Assembly (NCBI GenBank): GCA_002551355.1
Contig: NTHE01000020.1
Coordinates: 5,663 to 69,662 of the forward strand
Direction of reading: 5' to 3'
Source of the DNA: Streptomyces sp. man185
GTDB lineage: Bacteria; Actinomycetota; Actinomycetes; Streptomycetales; Streptomycetaceae
Length of the DNA: 64,000 bases
Part shown: positions 23,191-31,431 of the stretch, one piece after another
Position numbering within the stretch: the stretch's first letter is position 1
Layout: each line of letters opens with the position of its first letter
Notes under the pieces: generated by a model
What the model saw: the letters and a program-made list of their open reading frames with translations, nothing else
What the model was told of the DNA's origin: nothing
Databases searched by the model: none
Position numbers and translations under genes: made by a program

Positions 23191-23976
23191 TCAGACCCGC
23201 CGGCCGCGGATGGAGACGAACTCATGGCTGCGCACCACCATGGCGGGGTTGTGCATCAGGTCCTTGAGGAACAGATCGATGTCGGCCGCGTCGAAACCGG
23301 CCTCGATCATGGTGTCGCGCTTCTGGCTGACGTTGTTCTCGAACAGCCGGCAGCCGTAGTCGCCGCCCGTCCAGCTCTCCTGGTGCCAGCGGGTGCGTAC
23401 GGAGGAGAGGCCCGCGTCGAGCATGGTGCGGTGGACCTCGTGGCCCCAGCCGCCGTGTGTGTGACGGGCCGTCATGACGTCGTACAGGCCGTCCAGCACC
23501 CGCTGGAAGACCGCGGCGTGCTCCTCGCTCGGCGCGGACACCACCTTGGGGACCGAGCGGACGAACTCGCCCAGCAGCAGCCAGCCCCCCGGCCTCAGGG
23601 AATCGGCCAGCCGGTGCACGAACTCCACCCGGTTCTCCAGGTGGTGGGTCAGCAGCCGGCCGTGGACGAGGTCGAACGGGCCGGTGGCGGCGAGCGGTTC
23701 ACCTGTGCTCAGGTCCTGGGTGTGGACCGAGATGTTCGGTCCCTCGGGGACCATATGGGTGTCCTGGTCGATGACGTCGACGCGACCGGTCTCACCCGCC
23801 AGTTCGGACAGCATCCTCGTCACCGAGCCGCCGCCGGCCCCGATGTCGAGGAAGTGGCCGCCCGCAGCCGGCTGGAGCTCGGCGAGCTCGCCGCGGGTGT
23901 AGGGGTCGAGGAACTCCTCGAGCGGAGTCAGCTGGGCGGGAACGTTGTGGAACACGTAGTCGGCGAGGTTGGTCAT
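23191..23976 (-). CDS. Class I SAM-dependent methyltransferase
   Basis: 261 residues from ATG 23976 with GAGGAAG upstream. SAM motif I is LDIGAGGGSVTRML (about residues 44-57), followed by an acidic motif II VDVIDQD and motif III LRPGGWLLLGEF. The rest has no feature that fixes the acceptor. It lies 13 bp upstream of the glycosyltransferase gene and 65 bp downstream of the FAD monooxygenase gene, so a hydroxylation then O-methylation pair on the aglycone is plausible. It differs from the sugar N-methyltransferase at 37666. Confidence 0.88.
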   Translation of the reverse strand: MTNLADYVFHNVPAQLTPLEEFLDPYTRGELAELQPAAGGHFLDIGAGGGSVTRMLSELAGETGRVDVIDQDTHMVPEGPNISVHTQDLSTGEPLAATGPFDLVHGRLLTHHLENRVEFVHRLADSLRPGGWLLLGEFVRSVPKVVSAPSEEHAAVFQRVLDGLYDVMTARHTHGGWGHEVHRTMLDAGLSSVRTRWHQESWTGGDYGCRLFENNVSQKRDTMIEAGFDAADIDLFLKDLMHNPAMVVRSHEFVSIRGRRV

Positions 23977-24041
23977 GGTCTTCCTCTGCGGTGGTAGGAG
24001 CCGGAGATGGCGGTGGAAAGCACGGTGGGCCTCGGCGGCCG

Positions 24042-25220
24042 TCACGGGCTGTAGCTGAAGAGTTCCTTGTCCCGGTAGGTGTCCTCGCGGCGCTTCATCG
24101 ACTTGATCAGGGCGTCGCGGACCCGGCCCACCAGGGGGTTGGTGGTGTGCCCCAGCCGGGCGATCAGCCGGGAGTGCTGGACGATCTTGTTGGCGCGCCG
24201 GGAACGGACGCGCCCGTACTGGCGCAGCGCGGCGGGCACGTCGTGCTCGGCCAAGAGGCAGGCGAGGCTGGCGACGTCTTCCAGCGCCATGTTGGCCCCC
24301 TGGCCCAGGACCGGGCCGATGGGGTGCGCGGCGTCGCCGAGCAGGACGAGGCGGCCGGTGTGCCAGCGTTTGAGGGGCGGGCAGTCGTGGACGTCGGTGA
24401 CGATCAGGTCCTCCAGGGCGCAGGAGCCGACGGTCTCCGCCAGCGGGGCCGACCAGCCGCCCCACAGTTCCAGCAGGTCCGCCTTGGCCTGCTCGACGGG
24501 CTTGTCCGGCCAGCTGTGTTCGGGGGCGTTGACGGTGGCCGTCCAGAAGAGGCGGGTGTCGTCGCAGGCCTCGGCGAAGAAGTGTCCCCCGGGCCCGACG
24601 AAGACGAAGCCGTCACCGTGCCGGGCCGGCCGCTTGGAGATGCCACGTACGGAGGTGAACCCGAGATAGCGCGGCGGCACGTCGCCCGCGACGATCGTCC
24701 GCAGGGTCGAGCGCACCCCGTCGGCGCCGACGACCAGGTCGCCGGTGGCGGTGCGGCCGTCGGCCAGGCGCACCGTGGCGGTGTCACCGGTGCTCGACGC
24801 CTGGACCACCGCAGCACGGTGATGGACCGTCACTGCGGCGTCGCCCGGCCGCTTCACCGCCTCGGCCAGGATGCGGTGCAGGTCGGCGCGGAGGATGCCG
24901 ATCATCGGCGCGCCCCATTTCGCGGGGAAGTTCCCCACCTCGCGGCTCTTCAGGAGCTTGCCGTCCCACGACATGATCGGCATGTCCTGGGCGTGCCGGT
25001 CGCTGGACCATCCCGAGTCCCGCACCGCTTTGCCGAGCCGGGGGCAGATGCGGTCCACCGACTTGACGCCGTTGGGGGTGAGTTCGACGCCCGAGCCGGT
25101 GTTGCCGAAGCCGCCTGCCCGCTCGAACACCTCCGAGCTGATTCCCCGTTCGCGCAGGGCGACGGCCAGAGCGAGTCCGCCGATCCCCCCGCCGACGATG
25201 AGTACCTTGATCGACTTCAT
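24042..25220 (-). CDS. FAD-dependent aromatic-hydroxylase-type monooxygenase
   Basis: 392 residues. GGGIGGLALAVAL at the N-terminus binds the FAD ADP; LVVGADGVRSTLR carries the DG motif; LVLLGDAAHPIGPVLGQGANMALED is the GD motif that binds the FAD ribityl chain. This is class A flavoprotein monooxygenase architecture (PHBH fold), which hydroxylates or epoxidises using NAD(P)H and O2. First gene of the reverse operon with the methyltransferase and glycosyltransferase, so it probably tailors the polyketide/peptide core. Divergent from the SagB-type oxidase gene. Confidence 0.9.
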   Translation of the reverse strand: MKSIKVLIVGGGIGGLALAVALRERGISSEVFERAGGFGNTGSGVELTPNGVKSVDRICPRLGKAVRDSGWSSDRHAQDMPIMSWDGKLLKSREVGNFPAKWGAPMIGILRADLHRILAEAVKRPGDAAVTVHHRAAVVQASSTGDTATVRLADGRTATGDLVVGADGVRSTLRTIVAGDVPPRYLGFTSVRGISKRPARHGDGFVFVGPGGHFFAEACDDTRLFWTATVNAPEHSWPDKPVEQAKADLLELWGGWSAPLAETVGSCALEDLIVTDVHDCPPLKRWHTGRLVLLGDAAHPIGPVLGQGANMALEDVASLACLLAEHDVPAALRQYGRVRSRRANKIVQHSRLIARLGHTTNPLVGRVRDALIKSMKRREDTYRDKELFSYSP

Positions 25221-25601
25221 GTCCGCGTCTCTCCCCGAGCTGGTGTTCCCCGCCCTCGTGGAGGGCCGGGAAGGGTGTGTTCTGCCACGTTCGTCGCGAC
25301 CGGGCCCGGCCGGCGCCTGTGCGCCGCATATCGGGCCCGGATGTTCGTCCAGGGCATTCGCCGGAATTTTCGGCGGCCTTGTCCCAGTGCGGCAGCCTTT
25401 CCCGGAGAAAGGTCGCCCCCCCCCACGTGCTCTGACGAGCAGTTTTGCATGAAGAAACTCTCGCGAGAATATCCCAAATTGCTATTCTTTCCGGTGGTCC
25501 GGAGGCCTTGTGGTCACGACATCGGCGCGACTATCGTCACCAATTCCGACGCGCGATCGATTAATTGTGTGCGCATCTGTGGACCGAGGACGGATGGCGA
25601 A
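25221..25601. other. Divergent intergenic region, 381 bp
   Basis: Holds both promoters for the reverse tailoring operon and the forward oxidase gene. It is visibly less GC-rich than the genes. The only clear element is a perfect 10-bp palindrome, TCTCGCGAGA, at 25459-25468. No open frame here looks coding. Confidence 0.6.
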
Positions 25602-27311
25602 ATGACGACCATGGCCGGAATGGATGGAACGGGGAATGCGCTGACTTCCTGGCGTTCCCTGCACATAGCACTCGACAAGGACGAGGAGCTCGCGGAACGC
25701 CTGCTCGCCACCGTGATCGCCCCCTGGGCGGCGGGCCGCACCGCCGCCGGGGCCCTGGCGAGCTGGATCCCGGAGCGCACGGGAGCGGACGGGGGGCAGC
25801 TGCGCGTGCACCTCCTGAGCGCGGACGACCGGAGCGCGGCCGCCCTCGCCGAAGTGGTCCGCTCGGCCGTCTCCGCCGACGCAACCGGCCCGGTGCCCGA
25901 GATGGCCGAGCTTCCTCTCGCGTTCGATGCCGCCCCCTTCGGCGGGTCCGGTGGGCTCGCGCTCTGCGCGGAGCACTTCGCGGGTGCCGCGCGGACCGCC
26001 GTCGAGACGATCCGGGCCACACCCTCGCGGGAGAAGCGGCTGCGCGCCGCGGCCGCGCTGCTGCTCGCCTCGGCCCTGGCCGCGGAGCCCGAGCCGCGCA
26101 AGGCCGTCGGATGGCTGCGCGGCCACGCGTCCGCCCTGGCCGGCACGGTGGACGTCGCCGACGCCCGGGGCCGTGCCGAGGGGGACCACTTCCGTAACGA
26201 GGCCGAGTGGCGCCGCCGACACGCCGCCACCCGCGCCGAGACCACCAGGCCCACGACCACGACGGGGGCGTGGTACGGGCAGCAGTGCGCGCTGCTGGCA
26301 TCGCTGGGGCCGCTGCGGGAGGTGGGCGGGCTGGACCTTGCCCCCGGCGACGTCCTGCGCACGTTCGCCCGGCTGCTCTTCGGCCAGTTGGGCCTCGACG
26401 CCCACGACGAGGCGTACGCGGCCTGGCTGGTGTCCATGGACCTCCTCTCGCCGGGACCGCGCGAGCCCTACTTCGACGACTCCCCGGCCTCCGTCGACCG
26501 ACTCACCCACGAGTACGGCAAGTACTTCGGCGCCCGCCTGATGGACCAGCGTCCCGACATGCCCGGCGCCACGGCCGAGGGACGCCAGGAGCTCCCGCCG
26601 ACCCTGGCCCGGATCGAGCTGGAACGGCCGGCGCCCGGCCCGGACGCCCCGGCCTTCGAGGAGGTGCTGCTGGCCCGCCGGAGCGCGTACGGCTACTACG
26701 GAGGCCCGGTAACGCTCGGCGAACTCGGCGCGCTGCTCTATTTCTCGGCGGGCGTCACGGCGCGGAAGACCATGCCCGGGGCCGACCACTCCTACCCGGT
26801 CCGGCCGTACCCGAGCGGCGGGACGCGCTACCCCCTGCGGGTCCTGCTCTACTGCCACGCCGTCGAAGGGCTTGAGCGCGGCACCTATCTGTACGACCCG
26901 CAGGACCACGCACTGGAACGGATCGGCGACCGGGACATCTGCGCCGACCTGATGCGCATGGCGCCCGCCACCGATCCACGGGTGGTCTTCCCGCCCAAGG
27001 CGGGCGGAAATCTGCAGGTCGACGACTGCCCGCTGTGGATCTTCACGGTGGCGGACCTGACCTTCCAACGACTCCACTACGGCCTGCGCTCCTATCGTCT
27101 CGTCATGCAGGAGAGCGGCCACCTCGCGCAGAACCTGGCGCTCGTCGCGACGTGGCTGGGCAAGTCCTCGGTGGGGCTCGGCGGGTTCTACGACGACACC
27201 GCGAACGAGGCGCTGGCGCTGGACGGCGTCAACTCGTCCGTGGTCTACGTCCATCTCGTCGGCGTGGTGCAGCCGCCGCCCCGCCCCGTCGGAGCGGGTG
27301 CCGACGCCTGA
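25602..27311 (+). CDS. SagB-type azoline dehydrogenase with extra N-terminal domain
   Basis: 569 residues from ATG 25602 (ATG 25611 possible). The C-terminal half is an FMN nitroreductase-fold SagB-type dehydrogenase: the RRSAYGYYGGPVTLGELGALLY start typical of the family is near residue 360, with VRPYPSGGTRYPL, then MQESGHLAQNLALVA and LGGFYDD at the end. These enzymes oxidise thiazolines/oxazolines to azoles. The N-terminal stretch (about 10-80: SWRSLHIALDK, LLATVIAPW, GQLRVHLLS) looks like the SpaB_C/thiopeptide-type dehydratase partner domain, as in fused enzymes of the LazF kind; this assignment is weaker. No YcaO or dehydratase partner is in the window. Most likely job: oxidise the thiazoline made by the Cy-A-PCP protein at 8422. 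Confidence 0.85.
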   Translation: MTTMAGMDGTGNALTSWRSLHIALDKDEELAERLLATVIAPWAAGRTAAGALASWIPERTGADGGQLRVHLLSADDRSAAALAEVVRSAVSADATGPVPEMAELPLAFDAAPFGGSGGLALCAEHFAGAARTAVETIRATPSREKRLRAAAALLLASALAAEPEPRKAVGWLRGHASALAGTVDVADARGRAEGDHFRNEAEWRRRHAATRAETTRPTTTTGAWYGQQCALLASLGPLREVGGLDLAPGDVLRTFARLLFGQLGLDAHDEAYAAWLVSMDLLSPGPREPYFDDSPASVDRLTHEYGKYFGARLMDQRPDMPGATAEGRQELPPTLARIELERPAPGPDAPAFEEVLLARRSAYGYYGGPVTLGELGALLYFSAGVTARKTMPGADHSYPVRPYPSGGTRYPLRVLLYCHAVEGLERGTYLYDPQDHALERIGDRDICADLMRMAPATDPRVVFPPKAGGNLQVDDCPLWIFTVADLTFQRLHYGLRSYRLVMQESGHLAQNLALVATWLGKSSVGLGGFYDDTANEALALDGVNSSVVYVHLVGVVQPPPRPVGAGADA

Positions 27312-27323
27312 ACGTGAGGCGTC
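27303..27323 (+). terminator. Short hairpin overlapping the oxidase stop codon
   Basis: GACGCCT (27303-27309) pairs with AGGCGTC (27317-27323) across a 7-nt loop. The stem is short and there is no U-tract, so termination here is only suggested. Confidence 0.35.
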
Positions 27324-27688
27324 CGCACCGCTCTGATCTGCGCTCTTGACCGGAGGGTGCGGGTTTCCCCTCGGTGGGTGGAGAGATTACTATATGGTGG
27401 CTCTAGTGTCTCCCTCTCGTCAACAGGCAGCCGGGGCCCGCACCGGCCCCTGCCACCCGGCTCCGGGGGGAGAGGGGCGCCCGGGCCGGTGAGGAGATCA
27501 ATGGCATAACGGCAGGAATGACCTCGCGCGGAGCAGCAGGAGTGCGGCTTTTCGGATGCGGAAATACCCGAGGAACATCGGCGGCGAGGTCCGCCGCTGA
27601 GCAATTCAAGAGATGACAGCCCCAGGCCGGCCTGTGAGGGTCATCGCACCAAGGCGATGGACAGCCATGGCACACCTCAGGGGGGCAA
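27312..27688. other. Intergenic leader region, 377 bp
   Basis: Promoter region of the haloperoxidase-like gene. It contains an AT-rich patch with GATTACTATATGG near 27386-27398, a CTCTAGTG sequence resembling the CTCTAGA repeats upstream of 31722, and one copy of the repeated TGAGCAA element (27598). I see no credible gene. Confidence 0.6.
27598..27620 (+). promoter_or_regulatory. TGAGCAA element, copy A
   Basis: Begins TGAGCAAT, then TCAAGAGATGAC. It lies 91 nt upstream of the haloperoxidase-like start codon. One of five related copies fitting TGAGCAAYNNNRGAGAWGAC more or less closely. Function unknown; an activator site or a conserved 5'-leader element is the likeliest explanation. Confidence 0.5.
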
Positions 27689-29203
27689 ATGAACCAGGGA
27701 AAAGATTCACTCAGACAAACGGCTCCACGGCGTCAGGTGCTGTTCGGAATTGCCGGGGGCGTCGGTATTCTCGCGACCGGCTCCCTGGGCCTCGCCGCGC
27801 CTCCGGCCGCGGCCGCGGCCGGAGGCGTCCGTGAACCCTTCGACTTCGACACGGGCAACGCGCCGCTGGAGGTCTTCGGTCCCGTGTCCGGAGATCCGGT
27901 GCGGGAAGCGATCATGCCGAGCGACGCCACGCTCATCATCCGCTTCTCGAATCTGGTGGCGCACTCCTGGTTCGACGCCATCGCGCCGTACCACCCGACC
28001 GCTGTCGGCATCCACGCGGACCTCGGCCGCCGTCCGGCGAGCGAGAGGGCGACCAACAAGCACCGAAACATCGCTCTCATGTACGCCACGTACCGCATGT
28101 ACGAGGCTCTCCTGCCGCAGTACTCGACCCTCTGGCGCACGGCGATGGCGTCGGTCGCTCTGGACCCCGACGACGCCCGGGAGAACACCCGCACGCCCGT
28201 CGGGATAGGCAATCTCGCGGCGAGGAACGTGCTCCGCAGCCGTCTGCACGACGGCATGAACCAGCTGGGCGGCCACGGCGGGCGCGAGTACCACCGGCAG
28301 CCGTTCGCGGACTACACCGGATATCAGCCGGTGAACACCGCCTACAAGCTCCGTGATCCGTCCCGCTGGCAGCCGGCCGTCGTGACCAAGGGCAACGGCA
28401 TCTTCCAGGTCCAGCAGTTCGTGACGCCGCAGCTCCAGAAGGTCCGCCCCTATTCGTACGCCGATCCCCGGGAGTTCCGCGCCCCCAGGCCCACGGCGAG
28501 CGACCACCACAACCGGCGGGCGTACAAGCGGCAGGCCGACGACATTCTCGCGATGTCGGCGAGCCTGACGGACGAGCAGAAGATGAAGTGCGAGATGTTC
28601 GACGACAAGTTCACGAGCCTCGGCGCCGCCGTCGGCTCCGCGTCGGGCAACGCCGCTCTCGACCTGGACGGGTGGGTTCATCTCCACGCCGTCGCCGACA
28701 CCGCCACCTTCGACGCCAGCATCGCCGCCTGGTACAACAAGAATGTCTATGACACGGTCCGCCCGGCCACCGCGATCCGCCATCTGTACGGAAAGCAGCC
28801 GGTGACCGCATGGGGCGGTCCGGGCAGGGGCACCGTCGAAATCCCGGCCGACCAGTGGCGGAGCTACCTGAACACTCCGGACCACCCGGAGTATCCGTCC
28901 GGTTCGACCGCCCTGTGCGCGGCCGAGGCGCAGTCGGTGCGGCGCTTCCTCGGCACCGACGACGTCACGATCCGCATTCCGCGGTCCAAGGGTTCGTCGG
29001 CGGTGGAACCGGGGGTCACGCCGCCCGAGGACATGGCGCTGAGCTGGAGCTCCTGGACCGACTGGACGCGCGACTGCGGACTCAGCAGATTCTGGGGCGG
29101 GGTCCACTTCATGCCGGCCATCGAGGCGTCCTGGGACATGGGGCGCAGGATCGGTGACCGCGCCTTCGCGTTCGTCCGCGCCCACATCGACGGGGAGGTG
29201 TGA
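27689..29203 (+). CDS. Vanadium-haloperoxidase/PAP2-superfamily protein, Tat-exported
   Basis: 504 residues. The N-terminus has a twin-arginine signal (PRRQVLFGIAGG then a hydrophobic stretch and APPAAAAAGG), so export by Tat is expected. Of the vanadate/phosphate-binding motifs, K(x6)RP is complete (K then NVYDTV then RP, in the VRPATAIR context). The PSGH motif reads PSGS, so its His is replaced by Ser. SR(x5)H(x3)D is present as SRFWGGVH but the final Asp is Ala. Canonical family members oxidise chloride/bromide with H2O2 or act as acid phosphatases. The altered His/Asp argue for a changed activity. It could act outside the cell on the finished molecule; I cannot tell which reaction. Confidence 0.85.
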   Translation: MNQGKDSLRQTAPRRQVLFGIAGGVGILATGSLGLAAPPAAAAAGGVREPFDFDTGNAPLEVFGPVSGDPVREAIMPSDATLIIRFSNLVAHSWFDAIAPYHPTAVGIHADLGRRPASERATNKHRNIALMYATYRMYEALLPQYSTLWRTAMASVALDPDDARENTRTPVGIGNLAARNVLRSRLHDGMNQLGGHGGREYHRQPFADYTGYQPVNTAYKLRDPSRWQPAVVTKGNGIFQVQQFVTPQLQKVRPYSYADPREFRAPRPTASDHHNRRAYKRQADDILAMSASLTDEQKMKCEMFDDKFTSLGAAVGSASGNAALDLDGWVHLHAVADTATFDASIAAWYNKNVYDTVRPATAIRHLYGKQPVTAWGGPGRGTVEIPADQWRSYLNTPDHPEYPSGSTALCAAEAQSVRRFLGTDDVTIRIPRSKGSSAVEPGVTPPEDMALSWSSWTDWTRDCGLSRFWGGVHFMPAIEASWDMGRRIGDRAFAFVRAHIDGEV

Positions 29204-29255
29204 CGGCCGGACCGGCGACGACCCGGACCCCGAGCTGACCGCGGCGTTCGCCCAC

Positions 29256-29297
29256 CGGTGGGACCGGCCGCCATGTGTCGGCGGGTCCCACCGTTTT
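29256..29297 (+). terminator. Intrinsic terminator
   Basis: CGGTGGGACC (29256-29265) pairs perfectly with GGTCCCACCG (29284-29293), loop 18 nt, followed directly by TTTTCT. It ends the haloperoxidase-like transcript. Confidence 0.75.
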
Positions 29298-29464
29298 CTC
29301 GCCAACTGCCCTTCTCCGTAAGGTAAATGAATGCCCATCAGTTATCACGTCGATAGGCTGAAGATCCCCCCACCCCACCGACTCCCTGTTTCTCCCCGTG
29401 CGTTGTCGACGCCGGGGCGCTTCACCCCCCTGACCACCAGCTGGAAAGCAGAGGAAGCCACGTC

Positions 29465-29839
29465 ATGAACGTCACCCTGTGGATCGTCGCGGGACTTCTC
29501 GCCTTCGCGTTCGCCCTCGTCGGCCTGATGAAGGTCGCCAAGCCCAAGGAGGAACTGGCGGACGGCGGCATGCCGTGGGCCGCCGACTTCTCCTCCGGCG
29601 CGGTGAAGGCGATCGGAGCGGTGGAGGTGCTCGCCGCCATCGGGCTTGTGCTGCCCGCGCTGCTCGACACCGCCACGATCCTCGTGCCGCTCGCCGCCAC
29701 CGGTCTGGCCGTCACGATGGTCGGAGCCGCGGTCGTCCACGCCCGCCGCAAGGAGAACTCGGCCATCGGCCTCAACGTGGTGCTGCTTGCCCTGGCCGTC
29801 TTCGTCGCCTGGGGGCGCTTCGGGCCTCACAGCTTCTGA
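29465..29839 (+). CDS. DoxX-like small membrane protein
   Basis: 124 residues with four hydrophobic segments (for example WIVAGLLAFAFALVGLMKV at the start and VVLLALAVFVAWGRF at the end), matching the four-helix DoxX family. GxxKL-type features (GLMKVAKPKEEL) sit at the end of helix 1. Members are often linked to redox or thiol-stress complexes in actinobacteria, but no specific role in secondary metabolism is established. It stands alone between two terminators and has its own promoter region. Confidence 0.82.
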   Translation: MNVTLWIVAGLLAFAFALVGLMKVAKPKEELADGGMPWAADFSSGAVKAIGAVEVLAAIGLVLPALLDTATILVPLAATGLAVTMVGAAVVHARRKENSAIGLNVVLLALAVFVAWGRFGPHSF

Positions 29840-29855
29840 GTGCACGGGCGGGTCC

Positions 29856-29891
29856 GGGGGTGGCGCGGGCGGATCCGCCCGCGCCACCCCC
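29856..29891. terminator. Perfect 36-nt palindrome, bidirectional terminator
   Basis: GGGGGTGGCGCGGGCGGA (29856-29873) is followed at once by its exact complement (29874-29891); folded, it gives a 16-bp stem with a GATC loop. It lies between the convergent DoxX-like and AraC-family genes. Confidence 0.7.
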
Positions 29892-30053
29892 GTCACCCCG
29901 ACCGCCCGTCTGGCGGGTGCACGCCGTGCGCGGCAGCCGGTTCCGACGGATCCCTTCAGGGGGTCGCGACGGCCCGACTGCCGCTCTTTTCATGCCTGCA
30001 TGTGTCATGTCCATGTCACGGGTGACGCGGGGGGCCTGTACCCCGCCCGTCCG

Positions 30054-30794
30054 TCAGGACGCTTGGGCGGGCCACTCGACCGGCAGCGCGAAGAGTATCG
30101 GTGGGTTCGCCCAGCCGAGCGGGCGGAGTGTCATCGTGACCACCGGGTCGGCCCCGGCTCCGACGACCACGGGCCCCGTCGTCCCGGCGAGCGGGGGGCC
30201 GGCCACCGCCGCGCCCACCCCGGGGGCCTCCTGCGCCACCGCGTGCACGTACCAGGTTCCCCGGGGCACGCCGGTGATGCGGAACTGTCCCGAGTGCGCA
30301 ATCGTCGCGCGGGCTGCGGGGGACCTTTCCAGAATGGGGCTCTCGAAGACTCCGATGTAAATGCTGGAGTCGGTCCCGTAAGGGTTTCTGGCGACGCCGG
30401 AGATCGTTCCCTCGTCGTCCGGCCGGGGGCTGTCTGTTACGAGCTGGATTCTTCGGGAAGTCGGCTGCACGGCGCCCAGGGAGTTGTGCCGGTACTGGGT
30501 GGGGGAGCAGCCCACGGATTCGCTGAAGCGGCGCGTGAAGCTACCGGTGCTGCTGTAACCGACCTGCGCTCCGATGTCGCTGACGTTGAGTGAGGTGGAG
30601 CCCAGGAGGATCTTTGCCTCATGAAGCCGCACGGCGCTCAGGAAGCGGCCGGGCGTGACGCCGGTGATGCGGCGGAACGTGCGCAGGAAGTGAAACTTGC
30701 TCACCATCGCGGCTTGGGCCAACTCGTCGAGCGTGAGCGGTTCGGAATACCTTTCTCGTATCGTCTTCACTGCGCATTGGATGACGTGCTCCAT
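30054..30794 (-). CDS. AraC-family regulator with N-terminal DNA-binding domain (I)
   Basis: 246 residues from ATG 30794, with GGGGGAAG upstream. Two helix-turn-helix motifs fill residues 1-105: LTLDELAQAAMVSKFHFLRTF and VSDIGAQVGYSSTGSFTRRF. In most AraC proteins this domain is C-terminal; here it is first and a beta-rich C-terminal half (about 125-246, including ISGVARNPYG, GVPRGTWYVHAV) follows, like carboxypeptidase-regulatory or sugar-binding sandwiches. A paralogue with the same order is at 31927. The pair probably controls this cluster. Its ligand is not predictable. Confidence 0.9.
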   Translation of the reverse strand: MEHVIQCAVKTIRERYSEPLTLDELAQAAMVSKFHFLRTFRRITGVTPGRFLSAVRLHEAKILLGSTSLNVSDIGAQVGYSSTGSFTRRFSESVGCSPTQYRHNSLGAVQPTSRRIQLVTDSPRPDDEGTISGVARNPYGTDSSIYIGVFESPILERSPAARATIAHSGQFRITGVPRGTWYVHAVAQEAPGVGAAVAGPPLAGTTGPVVVGAGADPVVTMTLRPLGWANPPILFALPVEWPAQAS

Positions 30795-30869
30795 GCTGCT
30801 TCCCCCTGTGAGTGTTTCGCCGGCGGAACGTCCGTGAGAACGGGATGTGTCGCGCGTAGACCTCGCGGT

Positions 30870-31004
30870 TCAATGGATGGTGAATCGCAGGCTTTTCCGG
30901 GATGCGCTACGGCGGCGGAGGAAGAGGATCGACTGTCCCGCCGCCGCGCGACCTACCAGGTCGGGGATATCGGGAAGTGAATCTTGTGGCACCTCTGTGT
31001 CCAC
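30870..31004 (-). CDS. Possible 44-residue leader peptide or small protein
   Basis: GTG at 31004 is preceded by AAAGGAG with a 9-nt spacer, one of the best ribosome-binding sites in this region. The frame runs 44 codons and stops 75 nt before the AraC-family gene on the same strand. The peptide is acidic and Pro/Asp-rich at first (DTEVPQDSLPDIPDLVG), then Arg/Ser/Lys-rich (FLRRRSASRKSLRF). There is no Cys and no signal peptide. A second GTG at 31006 in another frame would give only 17 residues. It may be a regulatory leader peptide; it may also be noise. Confidence 0.35.
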   Translation of the reverse strand: MDTEVPQDSLPDIPDLVGRAAAGQSILFLRRRSASRKSLRFTIH

Positions 31005-31235
31005 ACGGTGATTCTCCTTTGAGCCTGTCCCTCGCCCGATGTTGGTCGACTCCTTCGGCAGAAGACTCGCAGAGGTTGCGCGTCCCTGTCTTCTTCGTTC
31101 TTGCGGTTCCGTCGACGACTCCGAACGCACTGTTCGGCAGTATTGGAGCGATTTAGGATCTTTTTCAGAGGCGCGTCGCGGGGTCATTCGCCGGGGCATC
31201 CGCGGGGCATGGGCGAGGCATGGAGCTTTCGGGGG

Positions 31236-31277
31236 TCGGATGATTATCTTCCACTTTTCCGGAGAGTGATCATCCGA
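31236..31277. repeat. 9-bp inverted repeat, candidate operator
   Basis: TCGGATGAT (31236-31244) and ATCATCCGA (31269-31277), perfect complements 24 nt apart, in the AT-richer spacer between the AraC-family gene and the ABM gene. No gene uses this stretch. Confidence 0.45.
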
Positions 31278-31350
31278 ATGGAATAGCTGCCTCCGGGCGT
31301 GCCGACCCTAGCGATCTTCGTATTCTCGGCGGTGTCCGGGCGCATAAGAA

Positions 31351-31377
31351 GGGCCCCCGTCGCGACGCGGCGGTCCC
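31351..31377 (-). terminator. Imperfect hairpin after the ABM gene
   Basis: On the reverse strand GGGACCGCCGC can pair, with bulges, with the GCGACGGGGGCCC that follows, and TTCTTAT comes next. Plausible terminator of the ABM transcript. Confidence 0.35.
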
Positions 31378-31431
31378 AAACCGGCGCCGTGCGCGAACAG
31401 AGGCCCTCAGGGGCGGGGTGCGGCCGTGCGG

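Larger units (their letters stand above)
31005..31431. other. Non-coding spacer, 427 bp
   Basis: Upstream region of the reverse small ORF and AraC gene and downstream region of the ABM gene. Apart from the inverted repeat at 31236-31277 and the imperfect hairpin near 31351, I see no gene; open frames here lack ribosome sites and have non-actinomycete codon positions. Confidence 0.55.

Noticed and set aside
25602..31004. A RiPP (thiopeptide/TOMM-like) pathway suggested by the SagB-type enzyme and the small ORF
   Set aside because: No YcaO cyclase, dehydratase, leader peptidase or Cys/Ser/Thr-rich core peptide is present; the Cy NRPS explains the need for an azoline oxidase.
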